64,000 nucleotides of DNA from Amycolatopsis deserti. GTDB taxonomy: Bacteria; Actinomycetota; Actinomycetes; Mycobacteriales; Pseudonocardiaceae. This document shows positions 1 to 8,682 of the stretch, in pieces. Under the pieces are notes generated by a model. It was given only the letters and a program-made list of their open reading frames with translations. It made no database searches and was not told the origin of the DNA. The stretch lies in NCBI RefSeq assembly GCF_014653945.1, contig NZ_BNAU01000002.1, forward strand, positions 367,914-431,913, read 5' to 3'. Position 1 is the first letter of the stretch, and every line of letters starts with the position of its first letter. Made by a program: the position numbers and the translations under genes.

Positions 1-2
1 CA

Positions 3-28
3 CCCCCCCCCCCCCCCCCCCCCCCCCC
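3..28. repeat. Homopolymer run of 26 C
   Basis: The window opens with 26 consecutive C residues, directly followed by a degraded gene. A run this long is rare even in GC-rich actinomycete DNA. It may be a real slippage tract or an assembly artefact at a contig end. Nothing functional can be assigned. Confidence 0.9.
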
Positions 29-33
29 GCCCA

Positions 34-143
34 GTCAACGGACCCGACAACGGCGACCAAGGGTTCGACTGCTCGGGACAGACCAAAGCCGCATCTCCCA
101 CGTCGCGCTCTACCTCGGCCGGCGCCACGCGACCCTTAAATAG
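34..143 (+). pseudogene. NlpC/P60 peptidase relic
   Basis: One frame (from base 34) reads an NGPDNGDQGFDCSG stretch, which matches the catalytic-Cys region of actinobacterial NlpC/P60 endopeptidases (consensus FDCSGLTKAA). A second frame (bases 99-143) then reads HVALYLG followed by a TAG stop at 141-143, which matches the catalytic-His strand of the same fold. In an intact protein these two motifs are separated by roughly 50-60 residues. Here they are about 9 codons apart and in different frames, so an internal deletion and a frameshift have occurred. The 5' end is lost in the poly-C run. These enzymes normally cleave peptidoglycan stem peptides outside the cell. The assignment rests on two short motifs only. 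Confidence 0.45.
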
Positions 144-239
144 GTGGAATTGCATTTGATGCAAAATTGAACAAATGGACCCCGCCGCCACAATCTCCTC
201 TGCGGGCCGATCGCGACCTTCAGTCTGGCACTCGCCGTC

Positions 240-683
240 GTGGGCGCCTGGATCAGTTACATCGGCGCCGAGATCTGCGATCCGGTCGAGCTGAAGAACC
301 CGTTCTGCCTGCGGCCGGTTCAGCTGGGTGGTTGGGACCTCCTGCCACCGGGACTGGGCATCGTCGCCAGCCTTCGAGCCGGATGGTTGCCCGCGCTGAT
401 CGCCGTCGTCGTCGCCATCGGAATGCGGATCGGGACCGATCGGCTGGTGCGGCGGCTCGATCCGCCGACGGCGGATACCTGGCCATTGGCCAAGCTCATC
501 GGGCTGGTAGCGGTCCTGTCCGTCCTGGTCGTCACGGCGTCGTCGGCCTCGACGCTGTACCTGGTCGCCGTGATCGGCTACTACGGCGTCTGCCTTCCAG
601 CGACCGCGCGATTCGTCCAGCAGGCCCCCGCGGTCCAGCCCGACACCCTCCGCCGCGTCAAAGACCTGGTCGAACGGCGTTGA
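240..683 (+). CDS. Small hypothetical membrane protein, 5' end uncertain
   Basis: From the GTG at 240 the product is 147 aa with hydrophobic segments near residues 45-65 and 82-118, so it is probably an inner-membrane protein of unknown function. The first helix is cut by this start: the same frame upstream (bases 171-239) encodes more hydrophobic residues ending in FSLALAV but has no start codon after the TGA at 168-170. An ATG at 159 reads only three codons to that TGA. A TTG at 167 opens a different frame beginning MNKWTPPPQ. A single-base indel near 190-205 would join that N-terminus to the helix, so this may be a frameshifted gene or contain a sequencing error. No family was recognised. 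Confidence 0.45.
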   Translation: MGAWISYIGAEICDPVELKNPFCLRPVQLGGWDLLPPGLGIVASLRAGWLPALIAVVVAIGMRIGTDRLVRRLDPPTADTWPLAKLIGLVAVLSVLVVTASSASTLYLVAVIGYYGVCLPATARFVQQAPAVQPDTLRRVKDLVERR

Positions 684-738
684 CCTGCTGACTGCGCAAG
701 CATCCCTGATTCAGGGCCGACCTCGTCGAAGCACAGCC

Positions 739-776
739 GCGGGGCGGGTACCGCGTCGTAGCGCTACCCGCCCCGC
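739..776. terminator. Hairpin between convergent genes
   Basis: GCGGGGCGGGTA (739-750) pairs perfectly with TACCCGCCCCGC (765-776) across a 14-nt loop. It lies between the end of the plus-strand membrane protein and the end of the minus-strand acyl-CoA dehydrogenase operon, so it probably serves both directions. There is no U tract, as is usual in actinomycetes. Confidence 0.7.
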
Positions 777-856
777 AGTGCCGCGCCAACGGCTGGCGTC
801 ACGAACAAGGTGATCACCGCCGCCCGACAGTTGGCCGGCCAAGATTTGATCGCGGA

Positions 857-1945
857 TCAGGCGGGAAGGTCGACCAGCTCCCCAAGCCGGAAACGGTGGG
901 CACCCGGGGTTCCGAGCGCGATCTGGTCCGACTTGGCGCGTTTGAGGTAGAGGTGGGCCGGATGTTCCCAGGTCATCCCGATGCCGCCGTGCAGTTGAAC
1001 CGCTTCCTCCGCGGCGACCACCGCGACGTCGCCGCAATATGCCTGTGCGACGGCAACAGCGACGGGAGTGTCGGGATCGCCGGTCGCGAGGGCTGCCGCG
1101 GCGTACTGGGCTGCCGCGGCGGCCGACTCGACGCTCGTGTACAGGTCGGCCAATCGGTGTTTGAGGGCTTGGAACCCGCCGACGGTGCGGCCGAATTGCC
1201 TGCGCATCTTGAGGTACTCGACGGTGGTCTCCAGGCACCAGCGGGCCAGGCCGACCTGTTCGGCGGCCAGCAGCCCCGCGCCGCATTCCAGCGCGCGCCG
1301 CACCGCGGCCGCACCGTCGGCGACGACGAGGCGACCGTGGACGGCGTCGAGGTGGACGTCGGCGAGTTGACGGGACATGTCGAGGGAGACGACCGGTGTC
1401 ACCGACGCAGCGTTGGCCGCGACCTCGTACAGCGCCGGGCCGCCAGCGGTCTGGGCGATGACCAAGAGCACGTCGGCCTCGGTTGCCCCGGCGACGCTCG
1501 TCACGGTGCCGGTGATCCGGTCTCCGTCCAACCGCAGCACCGGCAGGTCCGCACCGGGTGCGGTCGACCAGGGCACCAGCAGCGCCGCGGTGCGAGTGCC
1601 CGCCGCCAATTCGCCGAGTAGGTCGGCGTCGCTGCCGGCCAGCGCGGTGGTGGCGACGACCGAGCTGGTGAGGAACGGGACCGGCGCGGCTGAGCGGCCC
1701 AGCTCTTCCAGGACCACCGCCGCCTCTCGTGCCGACGCGCCGTGGCCGCCGTGCTTCTCGCTGACCAACAGCCCGGCCAGGCCGAGGTCCTCGGCCAGTG
1801 CCTTCCACAGTTCCGCGACGACCGATCGGTCACCGTCGTACAGGGCGGTCACCTCCGGTGACGAACACCGGTCCTGCAGCAGGTCCCGCACGGTCGCCCG
1901 CAGGTCCTGTTCGAGTTCGTTCGGGAGCAGGTCGAGTTCGTTCAT
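857..1945 (-). CDS. Acyl-CoA dehydrogenase, FadE type (non-canonical subunit)
   Basis: Encodes a 362-aa cytosolic flavoprotein subunit of acyl-CoA alpha,beta-dehydrogenation. ACAD features include the substrate-loop-like segment YLKMRRQFGRTVGGFQ and the C-terminal QLHGGIGMTWEHP motif. The canonical GGTSEI FAD-contact sequence near the C-terminus is absent. Start at ATG 1945: an AGGAGA sits about 6 nt upstream, and the ATG overlaps the stop of the preceding gene (ATGA). In mycobacterial cholesterol side-chain degradation, paired overlapping fadE genes of this kind make alpha2beta2 enzymes in which the subunits contribute different active-site parts. I infer the same arrangement with the 1942-3117 product. 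It is the last gene of the operon. Confidence 0.88.
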   Translation of the reverse strand: MNELDLLPNELEQDLRATVRDLLQDRCSSPEVTALYDGDRSVVAELWKALAEDLGLAGLLVSEKHGGHGASAREAAVVLEELGRSAAPVPFLTSSVVATTALAGSDADLLGELAAGTRTAALLVPWSTAPGADLPVLRLDGDRITGTVTSVAGATEADVLLVIAQTAGGPALYEVAANAASVTPVVSLDMSRQLADVHLDAVHGRLVVADGAAAVRRALECGAGLLAAEQVGLARWCLETTVEYLKMRRQFGRTVGGFQALKHRLADLYTSVESAAAAAQYAAAALATGDPDTPVAVAVAQAYCGDVAVVAAEEAVQLHGGIGMTWEHPAHLYLKRAKSDQIALGTPGAHRFRLGELVDLPA

Positions 1946-3117
1946 CGGGGAATCTCCTTCCACGGCACGTTCTTGTCGGCCCGGGGCTCGGCAGGCAGGC
2001 CCAGCACGCGCTCCCCCACGATGTTCCGCAGGATCTCCGAGGTGCCACCTTCGATGGAGTTGCCTTTGGCCCGCAGGTAGCGGTATCCGGCGTCGCGGCC
2101 GGTGAACGTCACCGATTCCGGACGCACCATGGTCCAGTCGGAGTAGCGCAACCCGTGTTCACCGAGGATCTCCAGTTCGAGCCCGGACAGCTGCTGGCTC
2201 AGGCGCGCGAAGGTCAGTTTCATCGTCGAGCCTTCGGGACCGGGCTGGCCCATGGCCAGTTTCTGCCGCAGCCGGCTTCCGGTCAGCCGGGCGACCTCGG
2301 CTTCGACCCACAGCCGCAGCAAGCGCTCGCGCAGTTCCGGTGTTCGTAGTTCCGGGTGATCGCGCCAGGTCCGCGCGACGACGCCGATCATGCCGGTCTC
2401 CCGCTCGGCGGACTTGCCGATGGAAACGCGCTCGTTGTTGAGCGTCGCGTTGGCGACCTTCCAGCCTTCGCCGACCGAGCCGAGCCGTTGGCTGTCGGGG
2501 ATCCGCACGTCGGTGAGGAACACCTCGTTGAACTCCGCCTCGCCGGTGATCTGCCGCAGCGGACGCACTTCCACGCCCGGCGCGTTCATGTCGCACAGGA
2601 AGTAGGTCAGGCCGGCGTGCTTGGGCACGTCGGGGTCGGTGCGCGCCAGGAGGATCGCGAACCTGGCCAGGTGCGCGACCGACGTCCACACCTTCTGGCC
2701 GTTGACCACCCACTCGGCGCCGTCGCGCACCGCGCGCGTGGCAACGTTCGCGAGGTCCGAGCCCGCGCCGGGTTCGCTGAACAGCTGGCACCAGATCTCT
2801 TCGCCGGTCCACAGCGGGCGCAGGTACCGGTCCTTCTGTTCATCCGTGCCGAACGCGACGATCGTCGGTGCGGCCATGCCGAGGCCGATTCCGTTGGCCT
2901 CCGGACGGTTGGTCGGAGCACCCGCTTCGGCGAACAGCCGGTCGACGTCCGGCTGCAGGGACTGCGGCAGCCCGAGGCCACCGCAGCCTTCCGGATAGGA
3001 GATCCACGCCAGGCCCGCGTCGAAGCGTGCCCGGAGGAACGCCAGCGGATCGGTGGTGGCCGGGTCGTGGGAGGCCAGGAACTGTGCGACCCGTTCGCGG
3101 AGCTCTTCGGCGGTCAT
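1942..3117 (-). CDS. Acyl-CoA dehydrogenase, FadE type
   Basis: 391-aa acyl-CoA dehydrogenase. The middle domain has the [12 protein letters not shown] signature, which contacts FAD and substrate, and a [11 protein letters not shown] segment. The C-terminus carries [21 protein letters not shown], the canonical FAD-binding end of this family. Length is normal for a single-domain ACAD (380-400 aa). The ATG at 3117 overlaps the stop of the upstream ACAD gene and its own stop overlaps the start of the downstream one, so translation is probably coupled. It likely transfers electrons to ETF and, with the 857-1945 product, forms a hetero-oligomer (inferred from gene pairing). Confidence 0.92.
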   Translation of the reverse strand: MTAEELRERVAQFLASHDPATTDPLAFLRARFDAGLAWISYPEGCGGLGLPQSLQPDVDRLFAEAGAPTNRPEANGIGLGMAAPTIVAFGTDEQKDRYLRPLWTGEEIWCQLFSEPGAGSDLANVATRAVRDGAEWVVNGQKVWTSVAHLARFAILLARTDPDVPKHAGLTYFLCDMNAPGVEVRPLRQITGEAEFNEVFLTDVRIPDSQRLGSVGEGWKVANATLNNERVSIGKSAERETGMIGVVARTWRDHPELRTPELRERLLRLWVEAEVARLTGSRLRQKLAMGQPGPEGSTMKLTFARLSQQLSGLELEILGEHGLRYSDWTMVRPESVTFTGRDAGYRYLRAKGNSIEGGTSEILRNIVGERVLGLPAEPRADKNVPWKEIPR

Positions 3118-4346
3118 CGCCTTCCTCTCTGTTCGGCTTGCCGGCGCAGCTCAGCGCGGGCCAGCGCGTTCTTGTGCACCTCGTCGGGGCCGTCGGCGAA
3201 CCGGAGCGTCCGGATCCCGGCATACGCGGCGGCCAACGGGAAGTCCTGCGAGAGCCCACCGGCGCCATGCACCTGGATCGCCTTGTCGATGATCCATTGC
3301 ACCGTCCGCGGCGTCGCGATCTTGATCGCCTGGATCTCGGAATGCGCGCCCTTGTTCCCGACGGTGTCCATCAGCCAGGCCGTCTTCAGCACCAGCAGCC
3401 GCAGCTGTTCGAGCCGGACCCGCGACTCGGCGATCCAGTCCCGGACGACGCCCTGCTCCGCGAGCGGCTTGCCGAACGCGACCCGTTCTTCCGCGCGGGC
3501 ACACATCAGCTCGAGCGCCCGCTCGGCAACGCCGATCGAGCGCATGCAGTGGTGGATGCGCCCGGGGCCGAGCCGGGCTTGGGCGACCGCGAACCCGTCT
3601 CCCTCACCGGCGATCAGGTTCTCGGCCGGAACCCGCACGTCGGTCAACGTCAGCTGGGCGTGGCCGCCGTGGTCGTGGTCGTCGTAGCCGAACACCTCCA
3701 TGCCCCGCTCCACCACGAGGCCCGGGGTGTCCCGCGGGACGAGGATCATCGACTGCTGCCGGTGGCGGTCGGCGCCCGGGTCCGTCTTGCCCATCACGAC
3801 GAAGATCCGGCAGTTCGGGTTCATCGCTCCGGTGATCCACCATTTGCGCCCGTTGAGCACGTACTCGTCGCCGTCACGCTCGATCCGTGTGCCGATGTTG
3901 CTGGCATCCGACGAAGCGACGTCCGGCTCGGTCATCGCGAACGCCGACCGGATCCGGCCGTCGAGCAGCGGGGTCAGCCACCGCCGTCGCTGCTCTTCGG
4001 TGCCGAACTGAGCGAGCACCTCCATGTTGCCGGTGTCCGGCGCCGCGCAGTTGAGGGCGGGCGGCGCCAGGTGCAGGGCACGACCGGTGATCTCGGCCAG
4101 GGGTGCGTACTGCAGGTTGGTGAGTCCCCCGCCGTGCTCGCCCGGGAGGAACAGGTTCCACAGCCCACGTCGGCGAGCCTCGGCGCGCAGGTCGGCGAGT
4201 ACGGGAGCCGAGTCCCAGGCCCACCGGTTGTCCAGTCCGGCCAGCTGCTCGGCGAAGGCCTTTTCGGACGGGTACACGTGCGAGTCCATGAAGTCGAGCA
4301 GTTCGGTGCGGAGGTGCTCGGTCCGGGAGTCCAACTGGAATTCCAT
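3114..4346 (-). CDS. Acyl-CoA dehydrogenase, ACAD10/11-like
   Basis: 410-aa acyl-CoA dehydrogenase starting [12 protein letters not shown], with the [13 protein letters not shown] and [11 protein letters not shown] substrate/FAD motifs and the C-terminal [13 protein letters not shown] and [11 protein letters not shown] segments. These are typical of the ACAD domain of ACAD10/11 and related bacterial proteins rather than of medium-chain enzymes. Its ATG at 4346 overlaps the stop of an APH-type kinase gene. In animals the kinase and ACAD domains are fused and together turn 4-hydroxyacyl-CoA into a beta-oxidisable form via a phosphorylated intermediate; in Pseudomonas levulinate metabolism LvaA and LvaC play similar parts. 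The present pair looks like a split version. Confidence 0.9.
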   Translation of the reverse strand: MEFQLDSRTEHLRTELLDFMDSHVYPSEKAFAEQLAGLDNRWAWDSAPVLADLRAEARRRGLWNLFLPGEHGGGLTNLQYAPLAEITGRALHLAPPALNCAAPDTGNMEVLAQFGTEEQRRRWLTPLLDGRIRSAFAMTEPDVASSDASNIGTRIERDGDEYVLNGRKWWITGAMNPNCRIFVVMGKTDPGADRHRQQSMILVPRDTPGLVVERGMEVFGYDDHDHGGHAQLTLTDVRVPAENLIAGEGDGFAVAQARLGPGRIHHCMRSIGVAERALELMCARAEERVAFGKPLAEQGVVRDWIAESRVRLEQLRLLVLKTAWLMDTVGNKGAHSEIQAIKIATPRTVQWIIDKAIQVHGAGGLSQDFPLAAAYAGIRTLRFADGPDEVHKNALARAELRRQAEQRGRR

Positions 4347-5374
4347 CAGCGGTACTCCTGCAGGGATCGCAGGCCGCTCTCCAGCAGCGGCACGACGGCG
4401 TCGCCGATTCCAGCGAATCCTTCGCCAACGGTCTGGCCGTGGACGTGCCTGAAGTGGATGCCTTCGAGGATGGCCGCGAGCTTGAACGACGCGAGCGCCA
4501 CGTAGAAACCGAGTTCCGACAGATCGCGGCGGCTGCCGCGGGAGTATCGCTCGACGATCTCCTTCTCGCTGAGGAAACCGGGCACGGTGGAAACATCGGC
4601 GATCAGGTCGCTCACCGAGGCGTCGGCGAGCCGGCCGTAGACGAGCATGAGCGCCAGGTCGGTCAGCGGATCGCCGAGTGTCGCCATCTCCCAGTCGATC
4701 ACCGCGACCAGCCGGTCCTGCGCATCGACGAGGACGTTGTCGAGGCGGTAGTCGCCATGCACGATCCCGGCCGCGGACTCCGTGGGAACCCTCGCGGCGA
4801 GTTGCTTGTGCAGTTCGTCGGCGGCCGGAAGGTCGCGAGTGCGAGAAGCGTCGATCTGCTTCTTCCACCGGTTCACCTGGCGAGCCAGAAAACCTTCCGG
4901 GCGACCGAAGCCCGCGAGGCCGACCGCAGCCGGGTCGACCGAGTGCAGCGCGCCGAGCGTGTCCACGAGCGCTTCCGAAATCACGCGAACCCGCTCCGGC
5001 GTCAACCCGGCGACGTCCCCCGCGTATCGGTACGGGATCCCCTCGACTCGCTCCATCACGTAGAAGGGCGCACCAAGAATCGCCGTGTCCTCGCACAGTG
5101 CGTGCGTCCTGGGCACCGGGACATCGGTGTCCTGAAGTGCGGCCATCACCCGGTACTCCCGGGCCATGTCGTGTGCGGTGGCGAGCACGTGCCCGATCGG
5201 CGGGCGGCGCACGATCCACGTGCTCGTTCCGTCGGTCACCTCGTAGGTGAGGTTGGACTTGCCGCCCGCGATCAGTTTCGCGGACAGCTCGCCCCCGGCA
5301 CCGGGGACAGCCGTCGGCAGCCACTGCCGGAGCCGGCGCAGGTCGAGACCGGCCGGGTTCTGCGCGGCGGTCAC
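4346..5374 (-). CDS. APH-family kinase, ACAD10/11 kinase-like
   Basis: 342-aa phosphotransferase of the aminoglycoside-kinase-like (APH/ChoK) fold. Seen: ATP-site strand with [10 protein letters not shown] (residues 38-47), Brenner motif HGDYRLDN (catalytic D208, N213) and the metal-binding IDWE motif (D227). Start chosen at GTG 5374, which overlaps the MaoC stop (GTGA); a longer in-frame extension upstream lies inside the MaoC gene. The overlapping genes on both sides are beta-oxidation enzymes, so antibiotic resistance is unlikely. By analogy with ACAD10/11 and LvaA, it probably phosphorylates the hydroxyl of a 4-hydroxyacyl-CoA. The substrate is inferred, not shown by the sequence. Confidence 0.88.
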   Translation of the reverse strand: MTAAQNPAGLDLRRLRQWLPTAVPGAGGELSAKLIAGGKSNLTYEVTDGTSTWIVRRPPIGHVLATAHDMAREYRVMAALQDTDVPVPRTHALCEDTAILGAPFYVMERVEGIPYRYAGDVAGLTPERVRVISEALVDTLGALHSVDPAAVGLAGFGRPEGFLARQVNRWKKQIDASRTRDLPAADELHKQLAARVPTESAAGIVHGDYRLDNVLVDAQDRLVAVIDWEMATLGDPLTDLALMLVYGRLADASVSDLIADVSTVPGFLSEKEIVERYSRGSRRDLSELGFYVALASFKLAAILEGIHFRHVHGQTVGEGFAGIGDAVVPLLESGLRSLQEYR

Positions 5375-5823
5375 GGTGTCACCACGCTCACGGTTTCGAC
5401 GACGCAGGCGGGTTTGCCGCCGCGATCCCGTTCGATCGTGACACGGTGAACGAGCTGCCATCCGCCGGAACCGGCCGTGACCGACACCAGCTCGGCGCCG
5501 GCGCGCACCCGGGACCCGGCGGGCGCGGGCGCCGGGAACCGGAGCCTGTTCGCACCGTAGTTGACCGCGGCCCGGAAGCCCTCGACCGTGAAAATCTGCC
5601 CGAGCAGCATCGGCACCAGACTCAGCGTCAGGTAGCCGTGCGCGACGGTCGTCCCGAACGGGCCCTCGGCAGCGCGCACCGGGTCGGTGTGGATCCACTG
5701 GTGGTCGCCGGTGCTCTCGGCGAACGCGTCGATCTGCTCCTGCGTGATGGTGTGCCACTCGGAGTAGCCCAGATGCGTGCCGACGGCCCCCTCGAGTTCC
5801 TCGATACCCCGGAAGACCCTCAT
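5371..5823 (-). CDS. MaoC-like (R)-enoyl-CoA hydratase
   Basis: 150-aa single hot-dog-fold protein, the normal length of R-specific enoyl-CoA hydratases. The hydratase motif [15 protein letters not shown] contains the catalytic Asp/His pair (D40 and H45), followed by AHGYLTLSL. It hydrates trans-2-enoyl-CoA to (R)-3-hydroxyacyl-CoA. Its ATG at 5823 overlaps the stop of the SDR gene upstream, and its end overlaps the kinase start. Next to two SDRs and a thiolase it supplies the hydration step of this operon, since no crotonase is encoded within it. Confidence 0.9.
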   Translation of the reverse strand: MRVFRGIEELEGAVGTHLGYSEWHTITQEQIDAFAESTGDHQWIHTDPVRAAEGPFGTTVAHGYLTLSLVPMLLGQIFTVEGFRAAVNYGANRLRFPAPAPAGSRVRAGAELVSVTAGSGGWQLVHRVTIERDRGGKPACVVETVSVVTP

Positions 5824-6578
5824 GCGGTCGGCCCTCCAGCGACGTAGAGCACCTGGCCCGAGACGTATCCGGCGCCCTCGCTGGTGAAGAAGGAGACCGC
5901 GTGGGCGATGTCGGCGGGCAGGCCCGAGCGGTTCACCGGGATCCGAGCGACTACGGCATCGCGGAAGTCCTCGAAGGACATACCCATGCGCGCGGCGGTC
6001 GCCTCGGTCATTTCGGTTTCGACGAAGCCCGGTGCGATGGCGTTGACGGTGACACCGAACTTGCCGAGTTCCAGCGCGAGCGTCTTGGTGAACCCCTGCA
6101 GCCCGGCCTTCGCCGCCGAATAGTTCGCCTGGCCGCGGTTGCCGAGCGCCGACGTGCTGGACAGGTTCACGATCCGTCCCCAGCCGGCCTTCGTCATGAA
6201 CCCCTGGACGGCACGGCTCATCAGGAACGAGCCGCGCAGGTGGACGGCCAGGACCGCGTCCCAGTCGTCGACGCTCATCTTGAACAGCAGGTTGTCGCGG
6301 ATGATTCCGGCGTTGTTGACGAGGACGGCCGGATCACCGAGTTCGGTCGCGACCCGCCCGACGGCGGTGGTCACCGCCGCTTCGTCGGTCACATCGACGG
6401 CCACGGCGAGCGCGCGCCCGCCGTCGGCGGTCAGTTGGTCGACGACCTTCTGGCACGCGGATTCGTCGAGGTCGAGGACGGCGACGGCCAACCCGTCGGC
6501 GGCGAGCCGTTTCGCCACGCCGGCGCCGATTCCGCGGGCCGCTCCGGTCACGATGGCGGTGCGCGGTGGTGAACTCAT
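5820..6578 (-). CDS. SDR oxidoreductase, FabG-like
   Basis: 252-aa classical short-chain dehydrogenase: cofactor motif TGAARGIGAG (residues 11-20), NNAG (88-91), catalytic Ser around 140, YSAAK (Y153, K157). D36-type acidic residues after the second strand suggest NAD preference. Start at ATG 6578 is preferred because GGAG lies about 7 nt upstream; an in-frame ATG 11 codons earlier lacks a clear site. Probable role is 3-hydroxyacyl-CoA dehydrogenase after the MaoC step. A 29-nt gap separates it from the preceding SDR, the only intergenic gap inside the operon. Confidence 0.88.
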   Translation of the reverse strand: MSSPPRTAIVTGAARGIGAGVAKRLAADGLAVAVLDLDESACQKVVDQLTADGGRALAVAVDVTDEAAVTTAVGRVATELGDPAVLVNNAGIIRDNLLFKMSVDDWDAVLAVHLRGSFLMSRAVQGFMTKAGWGRIVNLSSTSALGNRGQANYSAAKAGLQGFTKTLALELGKFGVTVNAIAPGFVETEMTEATAARMGMSFEDFRDAVVARIPVNRSGLPADIAHAVSFFTSEGAGYVSGQVLYVAGGPTA

Positions 6579-6607
6579 GAGATCACTCCAGTTGGTGTGG
6601 TGGGTGG

Positions 6608-7351
6608 TCACTCGACGCTCGAGGTGAGAGTTCCGCCGCCGTCGAGGACGACTGTCTGACCGGTCAGCCAGGCAGCGTCGTCGGACAGCAGGAACGCGAC
6701 AACCCCGGCGACGTCGTCGGGCACGCCGAGGCGCTTGAGGGGATAGGCCCGGCTGGTTTTCGCTTCGCGGCCTTCGTACAGCGCCGCCGCGAACCGCGTC
6801 TTGACCACGGCCGGCGCGACGCCGTTCACCCGGATGGCCGGTCCGAGCTCGAGGGCGAGCAACTCGGTGATCGAGTTCAGCATCGCCTTGGTGGCGCCGT
6901 AGAAACCGATGTTGCGCGCGGGCCGGATGCCCGACACCGACGAGACGTTGACGATCGCCCCGCCGTGCGCGCCCATCCAGGCGGCGTGCACCTTCTGCAC
7001 CCAGGACACCGCGGCGATGCAGTTCACCTCGACCGTCTTGCGCGCCGCATCGAGGTCGAGTCCGGTCATCGGCCCGTAGGCCGGGTTGATGCCGGTGTTG
7101 TTCACCAGGAAGTCGATGCTGCCGAACGTGTCGAGTGTCCGCCGGACGACCTCCTCCTGGTGCCCAGCGTCATCGGCCCGCCCGGCCACGCCGAGCGCGT
7201 GCTCCGCGCCGAGCCGCTCGACTGCCTCGTCGAGGGCGTCCTTGTTGCGGGCGGTGATCACGACCCGCATCCCGTCGGCGACCAGCCGTTCGGCGATCGC
7301 GAGCCCGATCCCGCGGCTGGCGCCGGTGACGATCGCGGTCCGGCCGGTCAC
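6608..7351 (-). CDS. SDR oxidoreductase
   Basis: 247-aa classical SDR: TGASRGIGLA (residues 9-18), NNTG (84-87), catalytic Ser 137/138, YGATK (Y151, K155), and a C-terminal GQTVVLDGGGT typical of the family. Start assigned to GTG 7351, which overlaps the thiolase stop (GTGA); further in-frame sequence upstream lies inside the thiolase gene. It probably oxidises a hydroxyacyl-CoA or alcohol intermediate. Two SDRs in one operon suggest two hydroxyl oxidations, or opposite stereochemistry. Confidence 0.88.
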   Translation of the reverse strand: MTGRTAIVTGASRGIGLAIAERLVADGMRVVITARNKDALDEAVERLGAEHALGVAGRADDAGHQEEVVRRTLDTFGSIDFLVNNTGINPAYGPMTGLDLDAARKTVEVNCIAAVSWVQKVHAAWMGAHGGAIVNVSSVSGIRPARNIGFYGATKAMLNSITELLALELGPAIRVNGVAPAVVKTRFAAALYEGREAKTSRAYPLKRLGVPDDVAGVVAFLLSDDAAWLTGQTVVLDGGGTLTSSVE

Positions 7352-8562
7352 GAGAGCCGCTCCAGCACCATCGCCATACCCTGGCCACCGCCGACGCACA
7401 TGGTCTCGAGCCCGAACTGCTTGTCGTGCCACCGCAGGGAGTTGATCAGCGTGCTGGTGAGCCGCGCGCCGGTCATGCCGAACGGGTGCCCCACGGCGAT
7501 CGCGCCACCGTTGACGTTGAGCCTGTCCACGTCGACGCCGAGGTCACGCGCCGACGGGATCACCTGCGCCGCGAAAGCCTCGTTGATCTCCACCAGGTCG
7601 ATGTCACCGATGGACAGACCCGCCAGTGCCAGTGCCTTGCGGGAGGCCTCGACCGGGCCGAGACCCATGATTTCCGGCGACAGCCCGGAAACCCCGGTGC
7701 TGACGATCCGCGCCAGCGGGTTCAGGCCGAGCTGCTTCGCCTTGGTGTCGGACATGATCACGACGGCGGCGGCGCCGTCGTTGAGCGGGCAGCAGTTGCC
7801 GGCGGTGACCGTGCCATCCGGACGGAACACCGGCTTCAGCCCGGCGACGCCCGCCAGTGTCACCCCGGCCCGCGGGCCGTCGTCGGCCCGGACGACGGTG
7901 CCGTCCGGTAGCGTCACCGGAGTGATGTCGCCGGCCCAGAAGCCACTTGCGATGGCCTGCTCGGCCAGGTTCTGGCTGCGGACCGCGAAGGCGTCCTGCT
8001 CCGCGCGGGACACGCCCTTGAGCTGGGCCACGTTCTCCGCAGTCTGCCCCATCGCGATGTAAACGTCCGGCAGGGCGCCCTCGGTCCGCGGGTCAGCCCA
8101 GGTCTGGCCGCCTTCGGCGAACTTGCCGGTGCGCACCTGGGCGTCGGCGAACACCGGGTTCCGGCCCTCGGGGTTGTCGGACACGCCGTTGCCGTACCGG
8201 CTCACGGTCTCGACACCGACGGAGACGAAGACGTCACCCTCGCCGGCGCGGATGGCGTGCAGCGCCATCCGGGTCGTTTGCAGGCTGCTCGAGCAGTAAC
8301 GGTTCACCGTGACGCCGGGCAGGTGGTCCATCCCGGCGAGGACGGCCACCACGCGGCCCAGGTTGTTGCCCGACTCGCCAGCGGGTTGGCCGCAGCCGAG
8401 GAGCAGGTCGTCGATGTCCCGCGGGTCCAGCTCGGGGACCTGCGCCAGCGCCGCGCGCACCATCGTCGCGGCCAGGTCATCGGGTCGCAGGTCCTTGAGC
8501 GACCCCTTGCCGGCCCGGCCGATGGGCGAGCGGGCCGTGGCGACGATGACGGCTTCACGCAT
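7348..8562 (-). CDS. Acetyl-CoA acyltransferase (thiolase)
   Basis: 404-aa degradative thiolase. Seen: nucleophilic Cys90 in NRYCSSSLQT, the NVNGGAIAVGHPFGMTGARL block with the active-site His, and the C-terminal CVGGGQGMAMVLE block with the second Cys. It cleaves 3-oxoacyl-CoA to acetyl- or propionyl-CoA plus a shortened acyl-CoA. It is the first gene of the eight-gene operon. ATG 8562 has GGAG upstream (rc of 8566-8570). The 120-nt upstream gap contains a TetR-type palindrome at 8577-8590 and a degenerate copy of the CCCCCG motif at 8652-8665. Confidence 0.93.
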   Translation of the reverse strand: MREAVIVATARSPIGRAGKGSLKDLRPDDLAATMVRAALAQVPELDPRDIDDLLLGCGQPAGESGNNLGRVVAVLAGMDHLPGVTVNRYCSSSLQTTRMALHAIRAGEGDVFVSVGVETVSRYGNGVSDNPEGRNPVFADAQVRTGKFAEGGQTWADPRTEGALPDVYIAMGQTAENVAQLKGVSRAEQDAFAVRSQNLAEQAIASGFWAGDITPVTLPDGTVVRADDGPRAGVTLAGVAGLKPVFRPDGTVTAGNCCPLNDGAAAVVIMSDTKAKQLGLNPLARIVSTGVSGLSPEIMGLGPVEASRKALALAGLSIGDIDLVEINEAFAAQVIPSARDLGVDVDRLNVNGGAIAVGHPFGMTGARLTSTLINSLRWHDKQFGLETMCVGGGQGMAMVLERLS

Positions 8563-8576
8563 CGGATCTCCAAGTA

Positions 8577-8590
8577 ACTAAGCGCTTGTT
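8577..8590. promoter_or_regulatory. TetR-type operator candidate
   Basis: ACTAAGCGCTTGTT is an imperfect palindrome (reverse complement AACAAGCGCTTAGT). It differs at one defined position from the ANCAAGNNCTTGNT pattern given for the mycobacterial TetR repressor KstR2. It sits 15-28 nt upstream of the thiolase start, where a repressor would block the operon. No TetR gene lies within 40 kb in this window. Confidence 0.5.
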
Positions 8591-8651
8591 CATTGACGGG
8601 CGTCACGGTCCCAGACGTTGGTGAACTTCGAGCGAGCCGGCGCCGATTCAG

Positions 8652-8665
8652 GGCCCGACAGGGGG
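8652..8665 (-). promoter_or_regulatory. CCCCCG-motif, degenerate copy (thiolase operon)
   Basis: On the minus strand this reads CCCCCTGTCGGGCC, two positions off the consensus CCCCCGNACGGGCR seen upstream of neighbouring operons. It points towards the thiolase gene, about 90 nt from its start. It is the weakest member of the set together with 36586. Confidence 0.35.
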
Positions 8666-8682
8666 ATGCCGGTGTGCCACCG

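Noticed and set aside
4346-5374. The APH-fold gene as an aminoglycoside resistance gene
   Set aside because: It overlaps beta-oxidation genes on both sides and pairs with an ACAD10/11-type dehydrogenase, which fits an acyl-CoA kinase better.
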